A program made the translations under genes and the position numbers. From NCBI GenBank assembly GCA_963717455.1, contig OY970336.1, positions 2,294,001 to 2,358,000 of the forward strand: a stretch of DNA of 64,000 nt, read 5' to 3'. The DNA is from Bog-473 sp963717455 (lineage in GTDB: Bacteria > Actinomycetota > Acidimicrobiia > Acidimicrobiales > RAAP-2). Positions 26,284 to 35,471 of this stretch are shown piece after piece (positions within the stretch are counted from its first letter, which is position 1; the number at the start of each line of letters is the position of its first letter). Below the pieces are notes generated by a model. That model was not told where the DNA came from and did not search any database. It saw only the letters and a list, made by a program, of their open reading frames with translations.

Positions 26284-28031
26284 CGGTGGCCATCCGCGGT
26301 GGGAGCGTGGTCGACGGCACCGGCGCGCCGCTGACCCGCGCCGACGTGGTGATCGAGGGCGAGCGGGTCGTCGCGATCGGGCCCGACGCCGCCCGCGCCG
26401 TGGGCAGCGAGGCCAGCGTGATCGACGCCGACGGCATGCTCGTCACCCCCGGCTTCGTCGACCTGCACACCCACTACGACGCCCAGCTCTTCTGGGACCC
26501 CAATGCGAGCCCGTCCCCGCTGCACGGCGTGACGACGGTGCTGGGCGGCAATTGCGGGTTCTCGCTGGCGCCGCTGGCGCCGGAGCACGCCGACTACATC
26601 TCCCGGATGATGGCGCGGGTCGAAGGCATGCCGCTCGCCGCACTGCGCGCCGGCCTCTCCTGGGACTGGACCTCCTTCGGGGAGTGGCTCGGCCACCTGG
26701 ACGGCCGCATCGCGGTCAACGCGGGCTTCCTCGTCGGGCACTCGACGCTGCGCCGGCTGGTCATGGGCGAGCGCGCCGTCGGCGGCGCGGCGAGCGCGGC
26801 GGACCTCGAGGCCATGGAGGCGGCGCTGCACGCCGCCCTGTCTGAGGGGGCGCTCGGGTTTTCGACGTCGCAGGTGCACACGCACAACGACGGGGACGGG
26901 CAGCCGGTCCCGTCGCGCGCGGCCGACCGGGAGGAGATGGAGCGCCTGGCCGCCGCCGTGCGCGAGCACGACGGGACCACCGTCGAGCTGATCGTGCCCG
27001 GCTGCCTCAACGGCTTCAGCGAGGAGGAGATCGACTTCCTCGCCACCATGTCGCTCCTGGCGGACCGGCCGGTCAACTGGAACGTGCTCGGCGTCTCGGC
27101 CATGAACCCCGACGCCGCCTGGAACCAGCTTGCCGCCGGGACGACGGCGGCGGCGCGCGGAGCAACCGTGGTCGCGCTGACGCTACCCCACACCATGCAG
27201 CTGCGGCTCAGCTTCGAGCAGGGCGCCATCCTCGACGGGCTGCCGGGATGGCGCGAGGTGTTCGCACTCCCGCCCGAGGAGCGCATGGCGGCGTTGTCGG
27301 ACCCCGGGACCCGCCGCCGGCTCGACGCCGGCGCGCAGTCCGACGAGGCCGGCATCTTGCGTCACCTCGCCGTGTGGGAGCGGCTCGTCTTCGAGGAGAC
27401 GTTCGCAGCGGAGAACGTCGATGCGGAAGGGCGCACGGTCGGCGAGGTCGCCCGGGCCCGCGGGGTGGCGCCCTTCGACGCCCTGCTCGACGTGGTGGTG
27501 GCCGACCGCCTGCGCACCGGCCTGCGACCTCCCATTGGCGAGTCGGAGGAGGACTGGGTGCTGCGTGCGCAGACCTGGCAGGACGGGCGCGCCATCGTCG
27601 GCGGCTCCGATGCCGGTGCCCACCTCGACACCATGTGCGGCGCCGTCTACTCGACCTCCATGCTCGGGGACGGCGTGCGGGCCCGCGGCCTGCTCAGCTG
27701 GGAGCAGGCGGTGCGCCAGCTGACCGACATACCGGCCCGCCTCTACGGACTGCGCGACCGTGGCCGGCTCGTCCCCGGCGCCTTCGCCGACGTCGTGGTC
27801 TTCGACCCCACCGCCATCGGCCACGGTGCCGTGCGCACCCGCGACGACCTGCCGGGCGGGGCCAGCCGCCTCTACGCCGAGGCCGTGGGCATCGGGCACG
27901 TCCTGGTCAACGGCACCGAGATCGTCCGCGCCGGCGAGTTCAGCGGCGCCGTGCCGGGCCGGGTGCTGCGCTCGGGGCGCGACACCGTCACGGTCCACGC
28001 CGGGTCCGACTGGGCCGGGGCGGCCGTCTGA
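26280..28031 (+). CDS. N-acyl-D-amino-acid deacylase-like amidohydrolase, second copy
   Basis: This 583-residue amidohydrolase_3 protein is similar in layout to the one encoded at 20298-22016. It has VAIRGGSVVDGTGAPLTRAD, the metal-binding VDLHTHYDAQLFWDP, HGVTTVLGGNCGFSLAP, IVGGSDAGAHLDTMCGAVYST and LYGLRDRGRLVPGAFADVVVFD. It is translationally coupled to the aldehyde dehydrogenase gene by ATGA. Having two such enzymes with an aldehyde dehydrogenase suggests stepwise breakdown of an amide- or lactam-type compound, which is inference. It is followed by a convergent ABC exporter operon with a shared hairpin between them. Confidence 0.88.
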   Translation: MTVAIRGGSVVDGTGAPLTRADVVIEGERVVAIGPDAARAVGSEASVIDADGMLVTPGFVDLHTHYDAQLFWDPNASPSPLHGVTTVLGGNCGFSLAPLAPEHADYISRMMARVEGMPLAALRAGLSWDWTSFGEWLGHLDGRIAVNAGFLVGHSTLRRLVMGERAVGGAASAADLEAMEAALHAALSEGALGFSTSQVHTHNDGDGQPVPSRAADREEMERLAAAVREHDGTTVELIVPGCLNGFSEEEIDFLATMSLLADRPVNWNVLGVSAMNPDAAWNQLAAGTTAAARGATVVALTLPHTMQLRLSFEQGAILDGLPGWREVFALPPEERMAALSDPGTRRRLDAGAQSDEAGILRHLAVWERLVFEETFAAENVDAEGRTVGEVARARGVAPFDALLDVVVADRLRTGLRPPIGESEEDWVLRAQTWQDGRAIVGGSDAGAHLDTMCGAVYSTSMLGDGVRARGLLSWEQAVRQLTDIPARLYGLRDRGRLVPGAFADVVVFDPTAIGHGAVRTRDDLPGGASRLYAEAVGIGHVLVNGTEIVRAGEFSGAVPGRVLRSGRDTVTVHAGSDWAGAAV

Positions 28032-28032
28032 C

Positions 28033-28058
28033 CGACGGCTCCCCGAGCCGGGCCGTCG
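28033..28058. terminator. Hairpin between convergent genes, possible bidirectional terminator
   Basis: CGACGGC (28033-28039) and GCCGTCG (28052-28058) form a perfect 7-bp stem with a 12-base loop, placed between two convergent stop codons. There is no T-run, so this would be a U-tract-less terminator if it is one. Confidence 0.4.
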
Positions 28059-28061
28059 CCC

Positions 28062-29366
28062 TCAGCGCGCCCGGGCGAGCACCTCGCTGAGCCGCACCCG
28101 GCGGCCGGTGCGCAGGATCGCCCGTCGGTACACCGAGGTGGCCACCCGGGCCACCCCGACGGTGCACACGACGGTGACGGCCGCGGACGCCATGAACTGC
28201 CACCAGGTGACGGCGGAGAGCCCGACGAGCACCGGCATGGCGAAGGGCGCTGTCGGGGGCAGGTATCCCAGCACCCTCAGGAGCGGCGACGCGTCGCCCG
28301 AGGACGCTGCGGTGATGGCGATGATGTAGCCGAAGACGATGGGAAGGCTGAGCGGGAGGGCCAGGCTCTGCACCTGGTCCTGGCGCTCGGCCATGGAGCC
28401 GGCGGCAGCGTAGACCCAGCAGTAGAAGGAGTAGCCCAACACCAGCCACACCAGCGTGCTCGCCACGACCAGCGGCGCCGAGCCGTGGAGGAGGTCGGAG
28501 CCGACGATCGAGGCCAGCACGAGGGCGAAGGCGACGATGAGCGCCGCTTGGCCGAAGGCGACCAGCCCGATTCCGAGCACCTTGCCGCTCAGGAGCTGGA
28601 TGGGACGGATCGCCGCGAGCAGGACCTCGATGACCCGGCTCGACTTCTCCTCCATGACCCCCATGAGGATCCAGGTGTTGTACTGGGTGAGCATCAGGAA
28701 GATGAGGATCAGCCCGATCACCGACGTCGGGTTGATCTTCGACCTGGCGCCTCCCGGGTGGAGGCTCTGCACCGGGAGGGGCTTGGCATTGGCCAGCGCC
28801 GAGGACTGCGACGGCGTGAGGTGGGCGGCGGCCAGCGCGCTGGCCACCCCCAGTGCGTGGGCGGTGGCGGCCACGAATTGTGCCGTGGTGGAGGTGTCCG
28901 TCGAACCGATGGGCTCGTTCACGAGCAAGTCGCGGCCGTCCACGATTGCGAGGTCCAGCGTGCCGGCCTGCAGCTGATGACGGGCCGAGGTCCCGTCGGG
29001 TTCGTCCATGAAGCGGACGGTGGTGCCGACGCTCTTTGCCGCGGTGGCCACGGTCGACCGGAGGGACGCCGGGAGGGGGCCGACCACCCCGACACGCTCG
29101 GGCTGGGGTGTGGAGCGGGTCAGGGTGGGAATCACGATGGCGGCCGCGACCACGGCCAGGATCAGCAGTGTCCCCACCCGGAAGACCCGGCCGCGCACCC
29201 GCTCCCGGACCTCGCGGGCCGCCACGATCCCCGTGTCGCCGGCCCAGGGGGCGAGCCGGGTGCGGGCCGGCGAACGGGGGATCGCACCCCGGCGCCTGCG
29301 GGACCGGAGGACCAGCCGGATGGTCCCGAGGACGATCCCGACGACGACGATGACGACGAGGGTCAC
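28062..29366 (-). CDS. ABC-2 type transporter permease (NatB-like)
   Basis: This 434-residue membrane protein has an N-terminal anchor (GTLLILAVVAAAIVIPTL) and an extracytoplasmic loop of about 170 residues. A cluster of hydrophobic helices follows (SVIGLILIFLMLTQYNTWILMGVMEEKSSRVIEVLLAAI, ALIVAFALVLASIV and further). EEKSSRVIEVLL is the characteristic cytoplasmic motif of NatB/ABC-2_3 permeases. GTG 29366 overlaps the stop of the ATPase gene (GTGA), so the pair makes one exporter. The substrate is unknown; relatives export Na+ or antibiotics. The convergent gene to its left is unrelated. Confidence 0.85.
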   Translation of the reverse strand: MTLVVIVVVGIVLGTIRLVLRSRRRRGAIPRSPARTRLAPWAGDTGIVAAREVRERVRGRVFRVGTLLILAVVAAAIVIPTLTRSTPQPERVGVVGPLPASLRSTVATAAKSVGTTVRFMDEPDGTSARHQLQAGTLDLAIVDGRDLLVNEPIGSTDTSTTAQFVAATAHALGVASALAAAHLTPSQSSALANAKPLPVQSLHPGGARSKINPTSVIGLILIFLMLTQYNTWILMGVMEEKSSRVIEVLLAAIRPIQLLSGKVLGIGLVAFGQAALIVAFALVLASIVGSDLLHGSAPLVVASTLVWLVLGYSFYCWVYAAAGSMAERQDQVQSLALPLSLPIVFGYIIAITAASSGDASPLLRVLGYLPPTAPFAMPVLVGLSAVTWWQFMASAAVTVVCTVGVARVATSVYRRAILRTGRRVRLSEVLARAR

Positions 29367-30259
29367 GCCAGGGCTTCCCGGAAGACCTCGGACAGGCGGC
29401 GGCGCGCGAACGTGAACTCGACGACCCTGCCTGTGTCCATGGCCGCCCGCAGCACGGCATCGCTGTCGACCGCGTCCCGGAGCACCAGGCGCACCTCGCC
29501 ACCCGCGACCTCGGAGACGGTGACGCCGTCCAGCGTCCGCGCCCATGCCGCTTCGCGGTCGCCCTCTATCCGCACGACGAGGCGCCGCGGGCCGCTCGTC
29601 GCCAGGTCGTCCACCCGGCCGGCCACCACGAGGCGGCCGTGGTCGATGATGGTGACCGACTCGCAGAGATCCTCCACCTGGTCGAGCTGGTGGCTCGAGA
29701 ACAGGACGCAGCACCCGGACCGGGCCCGCTCGACCAGGACGGCGCCGATCGCATCGATCCCACTCGGGTCGAGCCCGGCGAGCGGCTCGTCGAGGACCAA
29801 CAATTCGGGTTCGTGGAGGAGGGCCGCGGCCAGCTGCACCCGTTGCTGGTTGCCGTGGGAGAGCTCCTCGACCTTGTCCCGGGCCCGATCGGCGATCCCG
29901 AGGCGCTCGAGCCACTCCTCGCCGGCGCTCCGCGCGTCGGCCGGCGCCATGCCGTGCAGCCGCCCGAGGTATTCGAGCTGGTCGCCCACCTGCATGGCCG
30001 GGTACAGGCCGCGTTCCTCGGGCATGTAGCCGAAGCGCCGCCGCTCGGCCTGGCCGACCGGCTCCCCGTCCCAGCGCACGGTTCCGCTGTCGAGGTCGGT
30101 GAGACCGAACACCGCCCGCATGGTTGTGGTCTTGCCGGCGCCGTTCGGGCCGAGGAAGCCCACCACCTGCCCGCTCGGCACGGAGAAGGTCAGGTCGTCG
30201 AGCGCGGTCAGCGAGCCGAAGCGACGACACAGCCCTTGGAGCTCGAGTCGGCCGCCCAC
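29363..30259 (-). CDS. ABC transporter ATP-binding protein
   Basis: This 298-residue ATPase has Walker A GPNGAGKTT, signature LSHGNQQRVQLAAAL and Walker B LLVLDEPLAGLDP, with the H-loop in LFSSHQLDQVEDLCE. The C-terminal 80 residues (GPRRLVVRIEGDREAAWARTL to the end) form the DUF4162-like tail typical of ABC-2 exporters of the NatA type. It is the first gene of a two-gene operon with the permease gene downstream on the minus strand. Confidence 0.93.
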   Translation of the reverse strand: MGGRLELQGLCRRFGSLTALDDLTFSVPSGQVVGFLGPNGAGKTTTMRAVFGLTDLDSGTVRWDGEPVGQAERRRFGYMPEERGLYPAMQVGDQLEYLGRLHGMAPADARSAGEEWLERLGIADRARDKVEELSHGNQQRVQLAAALLHEPELLVLDEPLAGLDPSGIDAIGAVLVERARSGCCVLFSSHQLDQVEDLCESVTIIDHGRLVVAGRVDDLATSGPRRLVVRIEGDREAAWARTLDGVTVSEVAGGEVRLVLRDAVDSDAVLRAAMDTGRVVEFTFARRRLSEVFREALA

Positions 30260-30287
30260 GGAAGGACCCTAACCCCGGTGGTGTCGA

Positions 30288-31016
30288 TCAGAGGAGCCTG
30301 GTGTCGAGCGCGATCTCCCTCGTCGCGTCGCCCTCCCTCGTCAACGAGTACGCCACCTTGCCCTCCTCCTCGGTGAAGGCGTCCTGCAGCTCGGTCCCGT
30401 AGAAGACCAGGCCCGTGCCGTTCTCCGTGGCGTAGCCGTCGGGCAGCGTCCCGTCCGCGATGAGGCGGTGGATCAGGGGTCGGCGTTGCTCCTCCGCGTC
30501 GTGATGTGGGCTGTTGGAGTAGGGGAGGAAGGCGAGCCCGTCGGTGACCGGCACCAGCGTGGGCCCGAAGGAGTCGGTCGTCCCGCCCACGTGCCAGCAC
30601 AGCGAGCCCGCCGACACGCCCTTGAGCACCACCCCCGCCTCCCAGCACTCCCGCAGTGTCACGTCGAGCCCGTGCAGGCGCCAGAGCGCCAGCAGGTTGG
30701 CGGTGCTGCCGCCGCCGACCCAGATCACGTCCTGGGCCAGGAGGTGGGCGCGCACGTCGGGCACGTTGGGCATCGGGAAGAGCGTCAGGTGCGAGCTGAC
30801 GAAGCCGAGCTTCGAGAAGGCGTTGTGCGCCGCCGCCAACCGGCTCGAGTCGTCACCCACCGCAGTGGCGATGATGCACAGCCGCGGGTGGTCGCCGGCG
30901 CGGGCCAGCTCGGCGGCCAGCCGGTACGACGGTCCGGGGCGCAGGTTCGAGGGGTCAGGGCCCTCGGGCTGGAACCCGATGGACGTGGCGATGATCGTCG
31001 GTTGGCGCGCCGCCAC
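30288..31016 (-). CDS. Peptidase E-like (family S51) protein
   Basis: This 242-residue protein has the class I glutamine-amidotransferase-like fold of peptidase S51. It has VIWVGGGSTANLLALWRLHGL and the nucleophile elbow VLKGVSAGSLCWHVGGTTDSFG with the catalytic serine, followed by GLAFLPYSNSPHHDAEEQRRP. Family members cleave Asp-X dipeptides (peptidase E) or cyanophycin. The size fits peptidase E better than cyanophycinase. It starts one base before the end of the 2-hydroxyacid dehydrogenase gene region and may share its transcript. Confidence 0.82.
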   Translation of the reverse strand: MAARQPTIIATSIGFQPEGPDPSNLRPGPSYRLAAELARAGDHPRLCIIATAVGDDSSRLAAAHNAFSKLGFVSSHLTLFPMPNVPDVRAHLLAQDVIWVGGGSTANLLALWRLHGLDVTLRECWEAGVVLKGVSAGSLCWHVGGTTDSFGPTLVPVTDGLAFLPYSNSPHHDAEEQRRPLIHRLIADGTLPDGYATENGTGLVFYGTELQDAFTEEEGKVAYSLTREGDATREIALDTRLL

Positions 31017-31017
31017 G

Positions 31018-32019
31018 TCAGCTCGTCAGGACCTCGGGGTTGACGACGTGCAGCGGGCGCGCCCCGGCCATGAGGCGGCACAGGTCCTCGGCGATGGTGC
31101 GGGTGTGGTTGGACTCGGTGTCGTAGGTGGCCCCGCCGATGTGCGGGGTCAGCACCACTTGGGGGAAGGTCGTGAGCGGGTGGTCGGTCGCCAGGTGCTC
31201 GCCCTCGAAGTGGTCGAGGCCCGCCGCGGCGACCTTGCCCGACGCGAGCGCGGCGACGAGCGCGTCGGTGTCGTGGATCTTCGCCCGCGCCGTGTTCAGG
31301 TAGACGACGCCATCACGCATCTTGGCGAAGGCATCCGCGTCGATCATGCCCGTCGTCTCCGCGGTGACCGGGGCGTGGATGGAGATGACGTCCGCCCGCG
31401 CCAGGAGCTCATCGAGCGAGCTGGTGGCGTCCTCGGCGTAGGGGTCGTAGGCGAGGACCTCCATGCCGAGGCCGCGCAGGCGCCACCGCAGCGCCCGTCC
31501 GACCGCCCCGAGCCCCACCAGGCCCACCGTCTTGCCCGCCAGCTCCCAGGCCCGGTAGCGCTGGTAGGGGATCTTGCCGTCGCGGTAGATCTCGCCCTCC
31601 CGCACGTCGTGGTCGGCCGGGACCACGCCGCGAGTGGCGGCGAAGAGGAGGGCGACGGCCAGCTCGGCCACCGCGTCCGCGTTCCGCCCCGGAGCCCGCA
31701 GCACCGGCACGCAGGCGGCGGTGGCGGCGGGCACGTCGACGTTGGTGGGGTCGCCCCGGCAGCTGCACACGGCGATGATGGGCTGCTCGTAGAGCTCGGC
31801 ACCGCAGACGTCGCCCTCGACGATCACGATGGAGGCTCCCTCCGCGGCCACCCGTTCGGCCAGCTGGGCGGCGTTGTAGATGCGCAGCGTCGGCTGGTCC
31901 AACCACGAATCGAGCACCAGATCAGCCAACTGGTGCAGCAGGTCGAGGCCCGGGCCGCTGACGGCCGCCGTGACCAGGGCCTTGGGCCGGATGCGTGTCA
32001 TGCGTGTGATCCTCTCCAT
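31018..32019 (-). CDS. D-isomer-specific 2-hydroxyacid dehydrogenase (phosphoglycerate dehydrogenase-like)
   Basis: This 333-residue NAD-dependent enzyme has the Rossmann motif VGLVGLGAVGRALRWRLRGLGMEVLAYDPYA in the middle. It also has ISIHAPVTAETTGMIDADAF, VYLNTARAKIHDTDALVAAL with the catalytic Arg region, and VVLTPHIGGATYDTESNH with the catalytic His. RNADAVAELAVALLFAATRG is typical of the branch. It reduces a 2-keto acid or oxidises a 2-hydroxyacid, possibly from a sugar acid. It sits at the left edge of the genomic island. The FGGY kinase and dehydrogenase genes on the other side may be its former neighbours. Confidence 0.88.
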   Translation of the reverse strand: MERITRMTRIRPKALVTAAVSGPGLDLLHQLADLVLDSWLDQPTLRIYNAAQLAERVAAEGASIVIVEGDVCGAELYEQPIIAVCSCRGDPTNVDVPAATAACVPVLRAPGRNADAVAELAVALLFAATRGVVPADHDVREGEIYRDGKIPYQRYRAWELAGKTVGLVGLGAVGRALRWRLRGLGMEVLAYDPYAEDATSSLDELLARADVISIHAPVTAETTGMIDADAFAKMRDGVVYLNTARAKIHDTDALVAALASGKVAAAGLDHFEGEHLATDHPLTTFPQVVLTPHIGGATYDTESNHTRTIAEDLCRLMAGARPLHVVNPEVLTS

Positions 32020-32098
32020 GCGCGGCGGGCGTCGTCCATAATGACGTACTATGTACTGAAATGCGTGCTACCCTGGATAAACACTACTGAAGGTCGGC

Positions 32099-32110
32099 GT
32101 TTGGGGCAGA
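32099..32110 (+). repeat. Candidate left attachment-site repeat
   Basis: GTTTGGGGCAGA lies immediately before the integrase gene and is identical to 41700-41711. Confidence 0.35.
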
Positions 32111-32111
32111 A

Positions 32112-33281
32112 ATGGGGCATATCGTGTCTGAGAACGTGCATCGGCGGCGACCCTACAAGACCGGCAGCATCGAGGAACGAGGACCTGGCGTCTTTCGCCT
32201 GCGGGTCGTGGTAAAGGACCCCTCGACCCACCGACTGATCCGGCGGTCCAAGACGGTCCGTGTGCCCGAGCGCGGAGGTAAGCATCAACTCGAGGAAGAG
32301 ATGGCGAAGTTCCGTGTCGAGGTCACCGAGATGGCGCTGGTCGGACCGAAGGCCACTGTTGGGCTTCTGCTCGACGAGTGGCTCGAGAACCTCGACCCCG
32401 GCCTCGCCCTGAACACCGTCGAGGTCTACACGAAGCGGGTCGACAAGCAGATCCGGCCGGCGCTCGGGACCATCCGCCTCGACCAGCTCAACACCCACCA
32501 GATCGATACCTTCTATACGAAGCTGTTGTCCGAGGGTCTCTCGGCTCGCAGCGTGAGACTCGTCCATAGCGTGCTGCGGGCTGCCCTCGAGCGGGGTGTG
32601 GACTGGAAATGGCTGACGACCAATCCCGCCGCCCGAGCCCGGCTCCCGAAGGTCGCCGCGGCCGAGAAGACGGCCCTGACCCCCGAGCAGGTGGCGGCCA
32701 TCTACGAGGCAGCAGAGGAGCCGGCCGTCAAGGTGGCCATCGGGCTGGCCGCCGTCACCGGCATGAGGCGGGGCGAGGTCTGCGGCCTCAAGTGGTCCGA
32801 CATCGACCCCGAGACGGGGCTGGTCACCATCGAGCGGGCCTGGGTCTCGGACGATCACGGGCAGCACCTCGGGACCACGAAATCCAAGAAGAAGCGGATC
32901 ATCCCGCTCGGCCCCTTCGGCGAGCAGGTGCTGGCGACCTGGGAGCGCCACCAGCGGGCCGAGTGGGGCGAGCTTGGCGAGTGGGTGGTCAGCTACGTCA
33001 ATGGTGACGTGCCGTTCAGCGCCCGCACTCTGACGGCAGACTTCGGGCGGCTGGCCAAGGGCCTGGGCATCGACGCCACGTTCCACGACCTACGGCACTT
33101 CGCGCAGACGCAGCTCGTCGCCGCGGGGATCGACCCCGTGACGGCCGCCAGGCGAGGCGGTCATACGCCCGCCGTCATGCTGGGCACCTATGCCCACGGC
33201 ACCGCGGAGCAAGACGCTGCGGCGGCTGAGGTCGTCGGCGGCGTGCTGATGCGGGCGCTGGAGGCCGGCGACGCTATCTAG
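32112..33281 (+). CDS. Tyrosine recombinase/phage-type integrase
   Basis: This 389-residue integrase has an N-terminal arm-binding region with KTGSIEERGPGVFRLRVVV, a core-binding SAM-like domain (VGLLLDEWLENLDPGLALNTVEVYTKR) and a catalytic domain from about residue 190. All catalytic residues are visible: Arg in VTGMRRGEVCGLKWSDID, Lys in the KSKKKR turn, His-x-x-Arg in FHDLRHFAQTQ, His in RRGGHTPAVML and Tyr in GTYAHG. It is probably active in site-specific integration of the island. Its stop codon TAG is made from the TA target base pair and the first base of an IS630-type element inserted there. Confidence 0.92.
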   Translation: MGHIVSENVHRRRPYKTGSIEERGPGVFRLRVVVKDPSTHRLIRRSKTVRVPERGGKHQLEEEMAKFRVEVTEMALVGPKATVGLLLDEWLENLDPGLALNTVEVYTKRVDKQIRPALGTIRLDQLNTHQIDTFYTKLLSEGLSARSVRLVHSVLRAALERGVDWKWLTTNPAARARLPKVAAAEKTALTPEQVAAIYEAAEEPAVKVAIGLAAVTGMRRGEVCGLKWSDIDPETGLVTIERAWVSDDHGQHLGTTKSKKKRIIPLGPFGEQVLATWERHQRAEWGELGEWVVSYVNGDVPFSARTLTADFGRLAKGLGIDATFHDLRHFAQTQLVAAGIDPVTAARRGGHTPAVMLGTYAHGTAEQDAAAAEVVGGVLMRALEAGDAI

Positions 33282-33303
33282 TGCCGTGACCGGCAACGTT
33301 GGC
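33281..33303 (+). repeat. Left terminal inverted repeat of the IS630-type element
   Basis: GTGCCG, six poorly matched bases, GCAACGTT and then GGC; it pairs with 34496-34518 on the opposite strand. Confidence 0.75.
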
Positions 33304-33372
33304 AGGGTGGCGCGTCCACCACTTTGACCTCAGGGTCGCGCAGAATTGACTCCTCGCGAAAGAGGAGGTCAA

Positions 33373-34510
33373 GTGCGCGAAGGGATACGCGTTCGAGAGA
33401 TCACCAACCAAGAAGGCATGCGGCTGCTGCGAATCGTGCGGCGCTCGTCGGGGTCGGTCGTGACGTGGCGTCGGGCCCAGATGGTGCTGCTCTCGGCTCA
33501 GGGCATGGACGTGGCCCAGATCTCCAAAGTGGCCTTCACGTCACCCGACCGGGTCCGCGAGGTGCTACACAACTTCAACGACGACGGGTTCGACTCCTTG
33601 GTGCCCAGATACTCGGGAGGACGGCCACCAAAGTTCACCCTGCCCGAGCGCCGGGAGATCAAGAAGATCGCCCTGTCCCGCCCGGTCGACCACGATCTGC
33701 CCTTTTCGACCTGGAGCTTGTCCAAGCTGGCCGAGTTCTTGGTGGCTGAGGGGGTGGTCGACGACATCAGCCACGAGGGCCTGCGCCTGGTACTCCGAGA
33801 GGAGGGCGTCTCGTTTCAAGTGATCAAGACCTACAAGGTGTCCAAGGACCCTGACTTCGAGGCCAAGAAGAACCGGGTGCTCGAGCTCTACGACATCGCC
33901 GACGGGAAGGTGAAAGCGAAGAAGGGTGACCCCGAGGTGGTGATCTGCATGGACGAGTTCGGGCCGCTGAACCTGTTGCCCCGGCCGGGCAAGCAGTGGG
34001 CGCCCGTGATCGTCAAAGGGGAGGAGCCCGCCAAGGGGCCCCGTCGCCGCCGTCGTCGGGCCACCTACACCCGCACCAAGGGGGTACGTCACCTCATGGC
34101 CGCTTACGACTTGAACCAGGACAAGATCTACGGACACGTGAAGCTGAACAAGGACCGCACCACCTTCCTCGAGTTCTGCCGCTACCTGCGCAGCCTCTAC
34201 CCTCCGAACGTCCGCATCGCCATCGTGATGGACAACTTCAGCCCCCACCTCTCGACCAAGAAGGACGACCCGAGTCGGGGTGTGGGCCGACGCCAACAAC
34301 GTCGAGCTGGCCTATGTGCCGACCAACGCCAGCTGGATGAACCGCATCGAAGCGCAGTTCCAGGCGCTGCGCTACTTCAGTCTCGATGGCACCGACCACC
34401 GCTCACACGAAGAGCAGAACTCGATAATCCGTCGCTACATCATCTGGCGCAACCGCAACGCTCAGGACAAAACACTTCGTGAGCTGGTAAAGCGCGCAAA
34501 CGTTGCTTGA
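33373..34510 (+). pseudogene. IS630-family DDE transposase, broken by one frameshift
   Basis: The first frame (GTG 33373 after GAGGAGG) carries an N-terminal helix-turn-helix region (WRRAQMVLLSAQGMDVAQISK), the first catalytic Asp in VVICMDEFGPLNL and the second in IAIVMDNFSPHLSTKKDD. The second frame continues VWADANNVELAYVPTNASWMNRIE, giving the third catalytic Glu, and ends at 34510. One surplus base near 34272 separates them. The shift is +1 and there is no evident slippery sequence, so programmed frameshifting is less likely than an indel. Corrected, the protein is about 378 residues with a complete DDE triad. Confidence 0.85.
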
Positions 34511-34518
34511 TGCGGCAC
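34496..34518 (-). repeat. Right terminal inverted repeat of the IS630-type element
   Basis: Read on the minus strand it begins GTGCCG and carries GCAACGTT at the same offset as the left end. It overlaps the last codons of the transposase gene. Confidence 0.75.
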
Positions 34519-35339
34519 TAGCTCAGCCCGCTCGAGTGCTCCCCGGGCACGAGCCCGGTGAAGCTCATGAAGGGCCGGGCCCGGGGAAAGCGTCTCCAGT
34601 CGAACACCTCAGCGCCCAGGCACAGCGCGCCGATGCGGGTCACGCCTCTGTAGGCGCCGAGGCGAGTCACTGGCGATCCGAAGGGTTCTTGGTCGCACCA
34701 GGGCACGAGGTCGGCTTCGACTGCCTCGAGCGAGCTGTCGCGTAGGCGCACCGTCGAGAGGTAGTGCGCGTAGGTCGACGCCAAGGCGCGGTCCTCGAAG
34801 TGGCGCGTCGCCAGCCAGCGCTCGTGGGCCTGCGTCCACGTCGAGCCGCCGCGCCAGATGACCGAGTGACGCAAGAGGAAACCTGAAAGGCGGTTGCGAG
34901 CCCTCGTCAGGTCCTGGACCATGTCGCCGCGCGTGCGGCACAGGTCGCGCACGGCCTCTTGGGCCGGGGTCGGGATGGCGACGGGGGTGAGCTGACCCGC
35001 CCGGTGCAGCCCGGCCAGGCGCTTGGCATCGCGCCGATCGGTCTTGATGCGATCGCCCGAGCCCTTCGGGACCAAGGAGGGAGCGACCACGTCGCAGCGG
35101 ACCCGGAGCGAGCTGAGCAGGCGCTGGAGGTCGTAGCCGGTGGGGCCGGCCTCATAACAGGCCCACAGGCTGCTCGGCCGACCGAGGCGTTTGATCAGGC
35201 GCCGGACCGAGGTCTCGTCGTTGAAGATCTTGTCGACCTCGGCGACGTCACGATCTGGCGGCAGCACCGCCACCGAGATCGTGTCCTTTGAAACGTCCAT
35301 CCCGACGTGGATAAATCCGCGATGCGCAATACTCGACAC
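34518..35339 (-). pseudogene. IS110-family transposase, truncated at the C-terminus
   Basis: This 273-residue remnant has the DEDD-type N-terminal domain: Asp in HVGMDVSKDTISVAVL, Glu in CYEAGPTGYDLQ, and Asp residues in IKTDRRDAKRLAGLH. It then enters the transposase_20 domain (RLGAYRGVTRIGAL, FMSFTGLVPGEHSSGLS). It stops at once after SSGLS, where intact relatives continue with an RRG-x-ITKTGN-type stretch and about 100 further residues. The stop codon overlaps the TA at the right end of the IS630-type element, so that insertion, perhaps with an adjacent deletion, cut it off. A ribosome-binding site GGAGGA precedes the GTG start. Confidence 0.82.
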
Positions 35340-35471
35340 GGCCGGTTCCTCCTTCCGTATGTCGGCTCCATTCGCCGCTCAACGCGAATGATCCACGAAG
35401 ATGCGGCTGTTGGGGAGCCGGCCGATCCATGCTGAATCGGGGGCAGGGTCGGCATGGGGTAACTCCGGGAT

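Larger units (their letters stand above)
33279..34520 (+). mobile_element. IS630-family insertion sequence with terminal inverted repeats and TA target
   Basis: The element is about 1,238 bp flanked by TA on both sides (33279-33280 and 34519-34520), as expected for IS630/Tc1 transposition. Both ends begin GTGCCG and share GCAACGTT fourteen bases from the TA, giving imperfect inverted repeats of about 23 bp. It holds one transposase gene in the same direction as the integrase gene. Confidence 0.82.

Noticed and set aside
34200..34300. Programmed frameshifting of the IS630-type transposase
   Set aside because: The shift needed is +1 and there is no clear slippery run or stimulatory structure at the junction; a simple indel fits better with the other breaks in the window.
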